This document shows positions 1-12,303 of a stretch of 64,000 nt of DNA, in pieces (position 1 is the first letter of the stretch; each line of letters opens with the position of its first letter). The translations under genes were made by a program, and so were the position numbers. This DNA comes from Juglans regia (taxonomy: Eukaryota; Streptophyta; Magnoliopsida; Fagales; Juglandaceae). Under the pieces are notes generated by a model. The model was not told the origin of the DNA and made no database searches. It saw nothing but the letters and a program-made list of their open reading frames with translations. The DNA lies in assembly GCF_001411555.2 (NCBI RefSeq), contig NC_049911.1, positions 2,976,001 through 3,040,000 of the forward strand, given 5' to 3'.

Positions 1-1
1 T

Positions 2-619
2 CGTAACTCCTCTCGCGGTAGAAATCGTCGCGGTCGAATCTCTCCTAATTTCTCTTCTAATTTCTCTCCATCTCCTTCAACCTTCAACCGACCATCTTGT
101 CAAGTCTGTAATAAGATTGGTCATATTGCTCTTCAATGTTACCACCGTTTTGACCAAGCCTATCAGTATAATCCCTCCAAACCTCCTTCCGTCAACTTCA
201 CTTCTTCTCAGACTTCCTCCAATACTCAGTGGTATCCTGACTCTGCTGCCACCAACCACATAACCTCAGAACTGCAAAATCTTAATCTCTCAACTGAAGC
301 ATACCATGGACCCGAGCAGATAACAGTTGGGGATGGTAACACTTTTCCGATGACTCATATTGGTGATTCTCAAGTTTCTTTTTCTTCCTCTAATTTTCTT
401 CTTCACAATTTGTTGCGTGTTCCTCACATTACTAAGAACTTGGTATCTGTCTATCAATTCTGTTGCGACAATCGTGTTTATATTGAATTTCATGATTCCC
501 ATTTTTGTGTGAAGGACAAGCAAACAGGGACTCTCCTCATTCAGGGACCAACGCATAATGACCTCTATCTTTTTCCACCTCCAGATATCATCCCTCTCCC
601 CTACGGCTCATGTTGGTGA
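2..619 (+). pseudogene. copia gag C-terminus and protease fragment
   Basis: Open in one frame from the window edge. It shows a CCHC zinc knuckle (C-x2-C-x4-H-x4-C around bases 100-145, beginning CQVCNKIGH) and an aspartic protease motif DSAATNH near 240-260. The frame ends at 619 in the GAG-pre-integrase linker; the continuation (HHRLGHPSL) is in another frame from about 610 and meets a TGA at 669-671. In life this would be the capsid/nucleocapsid and protease part of a single polyprotein. Here it is a broken remnant. Confidence 0.85.
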
Positions 620-749
620 AAGAACTTCCCTAGCTCAATGGCATCACAGACTCGGTCATCCATCTCTTTGACTTGTTTCTCAGATTATTCGCACTAAATG
701 TCTACCTTTTGTTCCTACTGAATCCTCATTTTATTGTTCTAGTTGTCCC

Positions 750-1640
750 TTGGCAAAATGTAGACAACTTCCCTTTAATATTAATACAACTCGCTCTTCC
801 ACTCCATTGCATTTAATTTTTGTTGATGTTTGGGGTCCCTCTCCCTATATTTCTCATGATGGCTACCGGTTTTACATTTCCTTCGTTGATGATTATAGTC
901 GATACACTTGGTTTTACCTGATTGTCTCTAAAAGTGATGCCACCTCCACCTTCTTGGTTTTTCAGAAGAATGTTGAACGATTATTTGATGCCAAAATTAA
1001 AATTGTGCAAAGTGATTGGGGTGGCGAATTTAGGCCACTCACCAATGTTCTAAAAAATCAAGGAATCACACATCGGCTTTCATGCCCTCATACACACCAA
1101 CAAAATGGTGTTGTAGAGAGGAAGCATCGCCATATTGTCGAGACAGGTCTTGCTCTTTTAGCAACAGCCTCTCTTCCTTATTCTTTTTGGTCCGATGCTT
1201 TTCACACGGCAACTTATCTCATCAATTTTCACCCGTCTCCATCACTTCATAACAAATCACCTCACAATCTTCTTTTTAACACTGAGCCTGATTATAAATT
1301 TCTCAAAGTTTTTGGGTCTGAATGTTGGCCCAATCTTCGGCCTTACAACAATCATAAAATTCATTTTCGATCTCTTTCTTGCCTCTTTCTTGGATACAGC
1401 TCCATACACAAAGGGTATAAGTGTCTTCATCTCCCTACCAATCGTCTGTACATATCACGTGATGTCTTCTTCAACGAGAAATCCTTCCCTAGTCATCTTT
1501 CATTTCGGGCCTTAACAAACCAACTCAGTTCTGGGCCTCAATCCCTCTTCTCAAACCCACACATACCTTCCAATCCTTGTACCTCCTATCTCGGGCCCAT
1601 TATCATCCTCCAGCCCAAACCTAACACTTATCTCTTCTGA
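750..1640 (+). pseudogene. copia integrase fragment
   Basis: The open frame matches a copia integrase core: FVDVWGP with the first catalytic Asp, QSDWGGEF with the second, and NGVVERKHR with the catalytic Glu (D,D-35-E), followed by the usual KVFGSECWP and FLGYS stretches. It follows the GAG-pre-integrase remnant (CSSCPLAKC) directly. The downstream spacer to the reverse transcriptase (1641-1785) is in another frame and rich in Pro/Ser codons, including a CCA/CCT run near 1740-1780. The enzyme would insert cDNA into the genome; this copy is uncoupled from the rest of the polyprotein by frameshifts. Confidence 0.88.
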
Positions 1641-1785
1641 CCCATCTCTCTCGTCTCTCAACTCTCCCGATACTTCATCCCCTTCCTCTGCGTCTCACCC
1701 GAATCATTCAAACCCTAACTCCCCCAATCCGTCGACCACCTCATCTCAACCACCACCACCACCACCACCACCACCTCCTCCCCCC

Positions 1786-3839
1786 GTGCGATCTCCAATT
1801 ATCACCCGTTCCAAAACAAACAGCTCACGGCCTAAACAGCTCACTCATGATTTCATTCCATATCCAACTCCTCGGCATTGTCTCTCTCTGTCTATTGCCA
1901 CACCTGAAGAACCATCGTCCTATACTATTGCTTCTCAATGGTCTGAGTGGCGTGAGGCCATGAGTAGAGAGTTTCAAGCTCTTCTTCAGAGCAAAACTTG
2001 GTCTCTTGTTCCCCCTCCCCCTTCCTCTAATATTGTCGGTTGTAGGTGGGTTTTTCGCACCAAGCACAAGTCCGATGGTTCCATTGAACGGCGCAAGGCA
2101 CAGCTCGTCGCCAAAGGTTTTCACCACCAAGAAGGAGTTGACTACGTTGAAACCTTCAGCCCGGTTGTCAAGCCCACTACAATCCGTCTCGTCCTTTCTC
2201 TTGCCGTGTCAAAGGGATGGCCTCTTAGGCAAATCGACATTCAAAACGCCTTTCTCCACGGTGATCTTAACGAGACCGTCTACATGACTCAGCCCATTGG
2301 CTTTGTCCATCATGAGCATCCCGAGTATGTGTGTCACTTGCACAAGGCCATCTACGGCCTCAAACAAGCACCGCTTGCTTGGTTTGCTCAACTTTCCTCC
2401 TCTCTTTGTGAGTATGGCTTTGTTCCCTCTCAAGCTGACCCATCTCTTTTTATTTATGCTTTGAACTCCATGCTCATTTATGTCTTAATTTACGTTGATG
2501 ATATCATCGTAACAAGCTCTCACCCTTCTCAAATTGAACATCTTATTACTTTTCTGAACTCTGTTTTTCCTGTCAAAGACTTGGGGAAAACTGTCTTTTT
2601 TTCTTGGCATCGAGATTTGTCATCTGCCCAATGGTGTCTTGCTGTCACAGAGGAAATATATTTGTGACTTACTCTCTTGGGTTAATATGCTTGCTGCCAA
2701 TGGAGTCAGTTCTCCAATGGTAGCCTCTAGTCGTCTCTCACTTTATGATACACCTACTTTTCCTGATTTCACATTGTATCGAAGCATTGTTGGGAGTTTG
2801 CAATACCTTTCGCTAACTCGACCCGACATTGCATTCACTGTAAATAAAATCTGTCAATTCATGCATCAACCGAAGCATTGTTGGGAGTTTGCAATAACTT
2901 TCTCACTGGGTTAATATGCTTGCTGCCAATGGAGTCAGTTCTCCAATGGTAGCCTCTAGTCGTCTCTTACTTTATGATATACCTACTTTTCCTAATTCCA
3001 CATTGTATCGAAGCATTGTTGGGAGTTTGCAATACCTTTCGTTAACTCGACCCGACATTGCATTCACTGTAAATAAAATCTGTCAATTCATGCATCAACT
3101 GAAACTTTCTCACTGGCTTGCTGTTAAACTCGACCCGACATTGCATTCACTGTAAATAAAATCTGTCAATTCATGCATCAACCGAAACTTTCTCACTGGC
3201 TTGCTGTTAAAAGGCCACTCAGATACTTAAAACAAACACTTAAATTTTGGCTTATTCATTCATCAGTCATCTAGTCTTCAACTTCAAGCCTTTTCTGATG
3301 CAGACTGGGCTGGGTGCCCAGATGATCGCCGCTCTACAAGTGGCTTCTGTATTTTCTTAGGTAAAAATCTTGTCTCATGGTCTTCTCGCAAGCAACGTAC
3401 TGTTGCTCGCTCAAGTACTGAGGCTGAATACAAAGCCCTAGCCAATACCACAGTTGAATTATTATGGCTTCAAAATCTCTTGAAAGAACTTCATATTTTC
3501 ATCTCTAAACCTCCTCCTCTTTGGTGTGACAATCTTGGTGCAACCTATCTCTCCGTTAATCCGGTTCTTCACTCTCGTACCAAACACATGGAAATTGATT
3601 TCCACTTTGTTCGTGATAGAGTAGCTGCCAAAACTCTTCAGGTTGCCTTCTTACCATCCAAAGACCAGCTAGCTGATATACTTACAAAGCCCCTGGCAGT
3701 ACCACGTTTTCAATTTCTAAGAACGAGCCTCACAGTTGTGGACACCCTGTTAGGCTCGAGGGGGCTTATTGAACCTTCCACATTGGCATCCAATTCACAA
3801 GTGAAATACACCTCGGCTGAAGCTTCTGGAATAGGCTAG
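1786..3839 (+). pseudogene. copia reverse transcriptase and RNase H, frameshifted and internally duplicated
   Basis: The first frame (1786-2667) has typical copia RT landmarks: KARLVAKGF-like KAQLVAKGF, IDIQNAFLHGDL, AIYGLKQAP and the catalytic YVDDI. A frameshift near 2595 moves the remainder to a new frame, in which the RT/RH connection is interrupted by tandem duplications. RNase H resumes around 3290 ([44 protein letters not shown]) and runs to the stop at 3839. The domain order and residues are unambiguous, but no single frame joins them. Confidence 0.9.
2681..3175 (+). repeat. nested tandem duplications inside the copia RT/RNase H connection
   Basis: A unit beginning GTTAATATGCTTGCTGCC at 2681 recurs at 2910, a period of 229 bp. 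A shorter piece beginning CTCGACCCGACATTG occurs near 2817, 3046 and 3128, so the last interval is only about 83 bp. The copies are nearly identical, which suggests recent slippage or unequal exchange after the element lost function. Confidence 0.85.
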
Positions 3840-3846
3840 GAACTAT

Positions 3847-4051
3847 TGTTGGGTGTCCTCTGGACACTCTTGTAATTATAATGGCAGAGGCTCTAACAAA
3901 CTTTGCCCTTTGTTTGTATTTTCTGTTATGCACAGCACGTGCTTGTACAAATGCTCATAAGAATATTCGCATTGCATTCTCTATAAATGCACACTGTACA
4001 GAATCATGTTGATCAATAAGAATCAGAATATTTCTATTCTCTGCAATTTCA
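3847..4051 (+). repeat. 3' LTR of the copia element
   Basis: It begins TGTTGGGTGTCC and ends near 4051 with CA, after the RNase H stop. It contains a TATA-like box (CTATAAATGC near 3980) and a short terminal U5. The length of about 205 bp fits short-LTR copia lineages. The boundary is inferred from TG...CA ends without the partner LTR. Confidence 0.7.
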
Positions 4052-4673
4052 TCACCTTTCATTGGATTTAATCCCATTTATGTTTGGTGATTGACTTCAA
4101 ATAAAAAAAATAAAAAAAAAAAACAGAACTTTTCATTCTCAAGTAATGCTACATATAAGTGTACAAGTCATTTGAAAAAAAGTTGAATCCATAGGAAAAC
4201 CCCACCTTTTTTTTAGTGAGTCCCACTTATTTCAAGGGGTTGCACAGTATTTGTACAAATAAATTTCCCTTCTTCTCAGAATGCTTCGAAATATTTCAAT
4301 AATATCGTTCTAAAACCACCAGGACGCCTCATTTAAGTTCAAATAAACTCCAAGTGGAGTCCAAAACCAAATAACTGACCAAAGGAATAGTGAAACTTAG
4401 ATGAAGGATGTAGCAACCAAGGGATCTAAGCCGATTTTTCTAGCATTTTAGTTGCTCATTCCCTTTTTCTACATTAATTATAACATTTTAAATGGAAAAC
4501 ATACATAGAGACAAATAATTAGAGAACTAAAAGTGATGGGCATGTCCAATATGCAATATATATTCAACTCAGACTTTGATGCAGGTGGAATACATGAGAT
4601 GAACTTAGCGCTAAACAATTTACATAGGTAACATGAAAACATGGCCCTACTAGTTGTGATACTCAGTTCATAC
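4052..4673. other. AT-rich spacer, probably kinesin intron 17, with MITE-like sequence
   Basis: No exon is recognisable on the minus strand here, although a KCH kinesin should have a further C-terminal exon. Bases 4145-4275 resemble a small MITE: the ends read AAGTAATGCTACATATAAGTG and, inverted, a similar TTTATTTGTACAAATACTG-like sequence, with a poor internal match. A splice donor for intron 17 is at 4673-4672. Confidence 0.45.
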
Positions 4674-7600
4674 CTTCAAGTTACCAACATCCTCCATTAA
4701 TTGCATATGACCCCGAGATAGATCTCCAACACTTCTCCAACTAGGATGGGAAGGAGAAGATCCACATGATTTTATTTTTGGTCTTTCTGGACTGCTAGAT
4801 ACAGTACGTTGAAGACTCTCCATTCCTCCCTCCTTCATTGCTAAGGCTGCTTTAAGGCCGGCAATCTAAAAAGAGACAATAAACAAGACACCTTTATTTT
4901 TCCCAAAGATTACCAAATGCATGAAAGACATGTGGGTCAAAGCTTCTTAAATTCATTATCCAGATACAGAAGACAAAGATAGAACTAACATACAGCCTCA
5001 TAAGCCATGATAAGCCATCTGAAAGAAAAACTAAACACAAAATTTTCTTTATTGGGAATAAAAAAGCATAGGCACTTCTCAAACTTATCATGAACAAACA
5101 AATGGAGTAAAAACCTGCTCCTTAAGCTCTTTTACATCTGCACTATCTTTGTTAACCCGAGCAGCACCAAGCTCAATAGTGGAAACCCTTTCAGCAAATT
5201 TGAGTGTACTAATTGTTTCTCCCAGAGCTTCAGGCTCTGGACTTATGTGAACAAACATAAGCGTCTTCGCTTGCCCTCCTGATAGATACAAAGACCAACA
5301 CCTTCACGACAAAGGAAAATACGGTGGAAAAAAGGAAGAACGTCTTTTTATGATTAGAGGAAATTGATAACCTTACCAAGTGAGTCTTGGAGCAGTTGTG
5401 TGAGCTTGCTGTTCCTATAAGGAACATGCGAATTCTTTTGTGCAAGAGAGGAGATAACATCTCCTAAAGCAGAAAGAGATTTGTTAATATGTTGTGCCTC
5501 CTTTAATCTATCTCCTGTCACCTCAGATTTGTCAACCCTTTCACTTCCTGCCAGGTCAACCAGATGCATACAGCCACGAAGAATAGATCCAGATGTCAGG
5601 TCTCTTCCTTGAACATGAACTGTAAGGCAGCTGGAAATCGATACCATATGGAAGTAAATGTTCATATATTATACAATAGTACTAAAATCAATGTTCTTAA
5701 AATCACAATATGATAAATACATAGATACAATATTATAATTTTCTATTCGTGCATGAACAATAACTAAAATGAAGATTTAGAAAAGAAAAGCGGCTCTATT
5801 AAGAAATTTATAAGACAAAATTAGCTATACCTATGAGAACGACTACTCCTATCATTCATGGCTGTAGCACTCACTGCTCGATTCTTTTGGCCAAGGTTCA
5901 TTAAAGTTATAACATCAGATGTTGATGATACAGGTACAAGGTTTGCCTCAGGTACATTGATCCCATTTTGAGAGCTGTTACGAATTTCTAATGTACTAGG
6001 GAGTTAAGAACACATATGAGTAAGAGGTGCATTGCACAAGCTATGATAATATAAAGGAATAAACAAGTGCCTAAGGATATCTTTTCTGGTGACCATCAGT
6101 CACAAGCAGATCCCTAACTTGTTCATTGTAAATTTCAAGCATCTGAACAGAAATCTCATAGCACATGGTGTCTTTCCTCTGTTCTGAGAGAAGAAATAGG
6201 TCACCCAATGCTCTGTAATTAACACCTTTGGCCTCCTCTGTAAGCTCTTGGGGTCCACTCTGGATTGATAGATGAATATATTAATACAAATAACATAAAT
6301 GACAAAACACTTAAAGGCAAAAAACAAACCAAAGCATTGTGGTGAAAGAATCAACAATCTGATTGCAATAAAAAATGTGTTGAGTTTCTTACCATGGTAT
6401 AAGTTTTCCCTGATCCTGTTTGGCCATAAGCAAATATACACACATTGAAACCATCAAGAACAGACCGTATCAGAGGTTGGGTGTCTGAAAATACCTCCCC
6501 TGCAAAAGAAAGGAAAGCAGTGGTATACAATGAAAGTTGATCAGAAGGAAAAATAGAGAGAGGGCGAGAGAGAGAGAGAGAGTAACCTTGGGTTGCAGAA
6601 GGACCAAATGCTTTGTTGAAAGTGAACGACTTTCGTCCCTCTTTGGTATATTTTGAAGGGGCATTTATCGTAATATTTCCTTCCTCTATGTGATCCACAA
6701 TATTCAAACCATTTGGTTGCCCAGGCAGGAAAGGCCTAACTCGGCAGTATACCCTAATGTTCCCTAATTAGACATAACACATACTCAACATTTAGATCTT
6801 GCTGAGAACAAAAAAATTTACCAATTGAAGTGGAGCTTAAACCAGTCGGAATGTCACCTTTCAAGTCCTGCACTTGATTGTATAACTTGCGGTTCTCTTC
6901 AAGAATTCTCTGGTATCCAGAAGCAGCATGAGCTAGACCATGCAGGTGCTTACCTATCAAGGGGATCTAGTAATATCACTCCTCCTTTAAAAACCTCAAA
7001 ACAATAGTATATTTCATTTAAAATGTACCTAAATTGTTAAACTCCTCCTGGTACTTATTCTGCAAGAATTGCATGCCTGCTTTTGTACTACGAAGAATAT
7101 GTTTCAGTTCCTGCAGTATATCAACATCAAAGCCACTAATTATGTGACAATAACAAATTTGATTGAAGAAAGTTTGATGCAAGGACAAATTACCAGAACA
7201 TCTCTTTGTTGATGTTCTACCAACTTGTGTTGTTTCAAAAGCTGACTTTTTGATCCATCATCAAGATCACACTTCCAATCGTAACATTCCTCCTCTTTAA
7301 CTAGTGTTGCAGGTTCTTCTTCCATCTTAATCATAGTAAAAGAAGAAGTCACTTGTTTGTGCACCATACACAAAAACAATCTTATATAATCAAGTTGCTT
7401 GTATAGAAATCTATTCCGAGTAACACAAATTTCTAACTTGCATTTTAAACTTTCTATGATAAATGTATATACCTTTGTATCATCAGAAGCAGTTTTAGAA
7501 GGAGAATTGTCAGAAACAAATACTGAGATATCTCTCGTAGTTGTTTTCATCTGTAAGATTACGAGAGAAATTAAGATCATTGATAATGAGCTTTAAAAAA

Positions 7601-9970
7601 ATAAAAATAAAATATACTAATGATTATTATATGGCGGAACACAATTGTTGTACAATCATAGAGGAAAATGTGATCTTGATTCTTGACTCCTCACATCATA
7701 CTCAAAAACAGTGAAGAACTTTGTTGCCTATGAGATGGTAATACCGTTGTTGGAAAAAACAGATGCTTACCAGTTCATTTGGGCTTCCTAACCGGCGCCC
7801 AAACTCCTCCATGACTTTATTAAGCATGGATTCCACAACCTGTGACAGGCAAAAAAGTCATATACTCTGTAAAGTGATGATTAAGAATATGTATCTAATT
7901 AGTTACAACAAAGTTTCAAGCTAGACAAGAAGACAGGAGAGGGAAAATGTAGACAAATATTATGAGACCTAAGACACATTTCATTCAATTAGATGTACAT
8001 CAATTGATGAACTAAAACCATTAGCATCCGCGAACTGGGACAATATATGGTCAAGAATACATGCATCGCAGAAGTAAGTTATTGTTATGATTATTTGCCT
8101 GCATACTTCGCAGGAACATAAGCAATCTTTTCAAAACTTAGAAAATCCCATAACAGCACAAGAGCCCTTACAATTGGAATTTCTTCTTGCTTCCTATCAG
8201 AAAGAACTTCACGGACTAGCATATTTAAGGAACGAGATGAACCCTGCAGATAGGAATACATATAAGATTCTTGACGTCATGCTACAATGACAACCCCCCC
8301 ACCCCAAAAGAAAAACACTGACTGTTTCATTCAGGTCATGGCAGAGATCGAGATCACAGTATGAAGATAGATCAGAAGACAAACTCTCTAGAGACTTCTC
8401 CATCGATGATGTCCTCGACAAGGAATTCATGAATGGTTCCGAGTTTCTTCGTGCAAAGGGTTTCCCACAGGTTGGTGGTTTCATATTTCCACCAAGTTTC
8501 CATGATCCATTTCCACCTCCTTGTTTCCAGTCACTATATGATTTGAGTGCTAGAACACAGTTTACAATCCTGGCAGATTTCCCTCCCTGTGAAGTTGAGA
8601 TTTAAAATAATGTTACATCAGATTGATAACTGTCACAAATCAATACATTTATTCTGCAACAAAATCGACCATCATCAACTAAAAAATATCTTTTTTCTGT
8701 GTAAGTTAGTCACATTCAAAGTTGAATTGGCATTATAGAGATTTTCCGTTAATCGAAGAGAAATTAGATATGCGGATGAAGACCATCATACAGATTTTCC
8801 CTATAGATTTTTCTATTGATGTTAATAAAACTACAAATACACATACCTGTTGCAAATCAGATGCTTCGAAGGTTGGAAGCCCCAATTCTTTCACAGAATC
8901 TAGGAAATTTCTCACGTTTTCGAAGTACTGGAATGCAGATAGAGCTGCCCCATCAGGAGTAGCAACAGAATCACAAGGGCCCTCAACCACCTAAATCAGT
9001 CAATGAACATCCTCAAAACCAATAAAAAAGTGGAAGCTAAAAGAGATTAAAAAGAAATTAAAAACCTGGCTGAACCATACCTTTGACACAGCTCCTGGCT
9101 GAACCTTGTTAAGAGCATTGCAAAGGACTATCCCACTTCGCAATCCAAGCCTGAACTCTTCTTCGGAAGGCTGGGCTGGGAAGTCTTTAATCCCAACAAC
9201 TCCAACCGTCTTTCTGAGCCATCCGGCTGCTTCATATCTTCTCAGGGCTGCAAAACGGCGTAGCAACCGTCAGTTTCTTTTTCTTGATCGGCACATCTCA
9301 ACCGAAACAAGAAAGTTCTAGTATTGGATTATAAAACCCCGATTTTTCTCCATCTTATCTAGAATCATTTCGAAATTCATTGGTCGAATGATAAGCTTTT
9401 CCAAGCTTATGGTCTTGAACTGGGACCTTCGATTAAAAGTGTAATTCCAATCACACATTTCCATGCAACAAAATGTTAACTTTTTCTCCAGATTAAAATC
9501 TTCAAAATTCTGGGGAATGAGAAATTAAAGAAGAAAACAGAAGTAAGACGAAAATCATATAAAGAAGATTGATCCAATCAGACAGATGATACGGACAATG
9601 AGATTAAACGTGTTGCATCATTGTATCAATGCATCATCGTATCAATGTTGCATCATTGCCACTATATAACAAACACATTTGAAAAAAAAAAACGCAAGTT
9701 ACCAGATTTTATATTTTCAAAACCCACAACATGATTCCAAGACAACACCAGGAAACACTTCCTCCGATCATCAAAGAAACCAAAGCTTCAAATTCAAGCA
9801 ATTTCTTTGACCATAGAAAATCAAAAGTAATTCAATAAATGATTGATCATACAAGCTTCGTCGGCCTTCCTAGAAACCAAGCCCCGGTCGTTCAATCGGG
9901 TACCACGTTGTTGAAGAACATTCTCAACCATTGAAGCTATTGAGAAAGACAAAACTTGCTCTGTTGCCAT
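4674..9970 (-). CDS. kinesin-14 with calponin-homology domain (KCH type), 3' exon(s) missing from window
   Basis: Seventeen exons: 9970-9853, 9247-9081, 8990-8847, 8586-8323, 8243-8172, 7839-7771, 7550-7473, 7325-7194, 7110-7029, 6953-6858, 6763-6587, 6499-6393, 6259-6081, 5992-5831, 5630-5377, 5278-5115, 4865-4674. They join in frame to 819 codons without a stop. Residues ~40-165 form a calponin-homology (actin-binding) domain, then a linker/coiled region, then a motor from [10 protein letters not shown] (409): P-loop GQTGSGKT at 492-499, switch [10 protein letters not shown] at 608-616, switch [10 protein letters not shown] at 639-646. A CH domain before an internal motor defines the plant KCH group, which links actin and microtubules and is typically minus-end directed. 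The start is the ATG of MATEQV, before the conserved [10 protein letters not shown]. Family members run to about 1000 aa, so roughly 150-200 C-terminal residues lie left of the window or are lost. Intron 13 is U12-type. Confidence 0.93.
5993..6080 (-). other. U12-type AT-AC intron of the kinesin gene
   Basis: This 88-bp intron has no usable GT-AG pair. On the minus strand it starts ATATCCTT (6080-6073), the U12 AT-AC donor consensus, and ends CTAGTAC (AC at 5994-5993). A branch-like TTCTTAAC lies at 6010-6003, about 11 nt from the acceptor, against the U12 consensus TTCCTTAAC. Joining AAAAG to ATTAGAAATT restores KRLEIRNSS, the conserved motor sequence. The minor spliceosome would be needed to make this motor. 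Confidence 0.9.
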
Positions 9971-10420
9971 ATTTATCACATACACAACCGCAACGAACTT
10001 AGAAAAAGCCGAAGGTTTAAACCACCCCAAATTCACAAGTCAAATCCTACACATTAATTCACAGGCGTCCAAACTCCAAACACAGTCCAACAAACTATAT
10101 TGCGATTTAAAAATAAAAAATAAAAAACAAAAATCAAAATGTTGGGTTAGATATAAAGAAAATCTAATTTGATTGAATTCCTCAGAAAGAGGATAGGAAT
10201 GAAGAAACAGAGAAAGTGAGAATGAATAGAGATTAAATTCTGTCTCTTTTCCTCTCTCTCCCTGTTTCTCTCTATGCTTTCTCGCTCCTGTTTTTCTTCT
10301 TTCCTATGTCTAATATTGACGTGAAGAAGGTAAGACGAAGCTGGTTCCGAACCTCTCGGTTGGACTTTACGGTTTTTATTTTCCGACAAAACATCAAATT
10401 TTAAGTAGTTTTTTTTTTTT
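9971..10420 (-). promoter_or_regulatory. kinesin 5' leader and proximal promoter region
   Basis: Upstream of the ATG at 9970 the minus strand carries a GA-rich stretch (10235-10300) of the sort common in plant 5' leaders. No definite TATA box or transcription start can be placed. An 18-bp T tract at 10410-10422 (plus strand) lies at the distal edge. Confidence 0.35.
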
Positions 10421-10877
10421 TTCAACAGGAAATTTATAAATATATGTTTATCTAATTAAACCATGTTTGTAGCCAATGATATCTTTTTTTTTTTTTGGTT
10501 TATTAATTATATTTTTGGCCTCTATTTTGGCTATAAGTGGCTAAAAATTGTTGAATAGAAACGAAATTTTAGAAATGGGCTTGGACTAGATTCTTCTTTT
10601 TCTTCCAAAATTATTAGGAAAATTTAGAAAACAGAGACCTATTCTTTTTCATTTTTTGACCATGGAACTCATGTTTTTTAACTTGACAGCTTTGGCTTCT
10701 GTGGTTTGAATTTATTAATTTTATCCGAATTTGGTTATTTGAGATGTTTTTTTTCAGAAATTGAAAAATATCTTAGTTTTTTTTTGTCATAAAAAATTTC
10801 TTAGAGTTTAGAAAATATAGATACTGGGAAAATTAGCGTATCTTTCATTCAATTGATTTGAAACATATGTTTATTTC

Positions 10878-11160
10878 GAGAATTGCTATTATGTCGTTTC
10901 AGTTATACCGCTCACATTGCTCCCATTGATTTGGCACCGCTACTTGGTGCCACATGGTTAATTAAGAAAATAAAAAATAATAATTCAAAATAAAATGACG
11001 TCCAAAAATACAAAAAAACGATGACCGAAACTCTAGGTTCTCTCTACCATTTTTATGTTTGTGTTTTTAAATTTTTTTTAATAAACCACGTGGCGCCACA
11101 TGATAATACCACATTAATAAAATAAAATAAGCAGTATAACTGGGCGTAACAACATTTCTC
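10878..11160. mobile_element. MITE-like element
   Basis: The left end reads GAGAATTGCTATTATG...CAGTTATACCGCT and the reverse complement of the right end reads GAGAAATGTTGTTACG...CAGTTATACTGCT, so terminal inverted repeats of about 30 bp match imperfectly. The interior is AT-rich and non-coding. Superfamily not determined; no target duplication assigned. Confidence 0.55.
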
Positions 11161-12271
11161 TTTTATTTTTCACCTTCCAACCACTAGGAGTTTTATACTT
11201 TACACTCTCGAGTGGTAGATATTTAAACATTGATGAAACTACAATCGATAAACCATCAATGTCCAGTTAGTGTCTCTTGATTTGCATGATCGATGCAGAA
11301 TCAATGTCATGTGTCTTGGCAGTTGGCACAAGGGAATTGAAATCTTTGTAGCCTCTGCAGATAATGCAGAAGTAGTAAAATTTGAGGAACATTTTCTAGG
11401 TGGGTTTGACGTGAACTGTAAACATTAATCTGACTCCATTGCACACATATTATTCTGAAAGGGACACAAATTCAATAATGTCACCACAACTAAGTTTGAA
11501 AGCGATTCAAGCAGAGTGAATTCTATGATCAAATTGAAAATAAAACATGTTTAAGGAGCCCTGCAAACCATCAATAAAAATTGGTCATAGCATGATGCAT
11601 TTATATATGTAAACAATGGCTGACATTCCCCCATCTGTTCTTTGTTAATGCCTTCATGATACCGCCTTGTTCTTCCAATATCATTTTGCCCATCCTTTTG
11701 CCTATGTGTAAAGGCTAGAGTTCCTTTTATATTCATCACCTTTTGGATGGCTTCATTGTATTTAATATGTTGTCAATCATCAAATACACAAGTAAAGAAT
11801 GATTTTTATTGACAGTTGCCATATTTTTTCCAAAGCCTTAGGACGGAAACTTTTTCATCATTTTGCACGCAAGTTGGGTATTATGGATCTCCATGCGCCA
11901 ACTTGAGGCGGAGTATTTTAACAATTTTTATGGATTTTTGTCACCATTTTTTTTTAAAAAAAATGATTGCATGCAAACAGCAATTTTATTGAGGTTTTAA
12001 AGATTTTGTTCAAATTTTCTTTCCCTATCAAGGATAATTAGTATATCATATGGGTTTTGGTATGAATCCATATGATTAGAGTCTTTGTTGCTCTGTTGGC
12101 AGTACTATGTACTTGTCTACTAGGTTCTAAGCAGATATGTAAATGTCAACATGAATGGCCTCTTTTCTGCTGTCTTAAGTTGTACAACAGATCTAGATAT
12201 AAAGAACGAATGTGGGAATGGGGATTATCAAATTTTGGTATAAATCCATATCATAAGCTATAAGTGGGTGA

Positions 12272-12303
<32 letters not shown>

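Larger units (their letters stand above)
1..4051 (+). mobile_element. Ty1/copia LTR retrotransposon, 5'-truncated by the window edge and decayed
   Basis: Domains appear in copia order: gag zinc knuckle, protease, integrase, reverse transcriptase, RNase H, then an LTR of about 205 bp ending near 4051. The reading frame is broken several times (shift near 600-620, in-frame TGA at 669-671, shifts near 1640 and 2595, tandem duplications 2681-3175), so this copy cannot encode a working polyprotein. The 5' LTR lies outside the window, so target-site duplication cannot be checked; the expected 5-bp copy is the sequence after 4051, TCACC. The element lies antisense to the kinesin gene, just 3' of its last visible exon, so it sits in the last intron or has replaced the 3' end. 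Confidence 0.93.
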
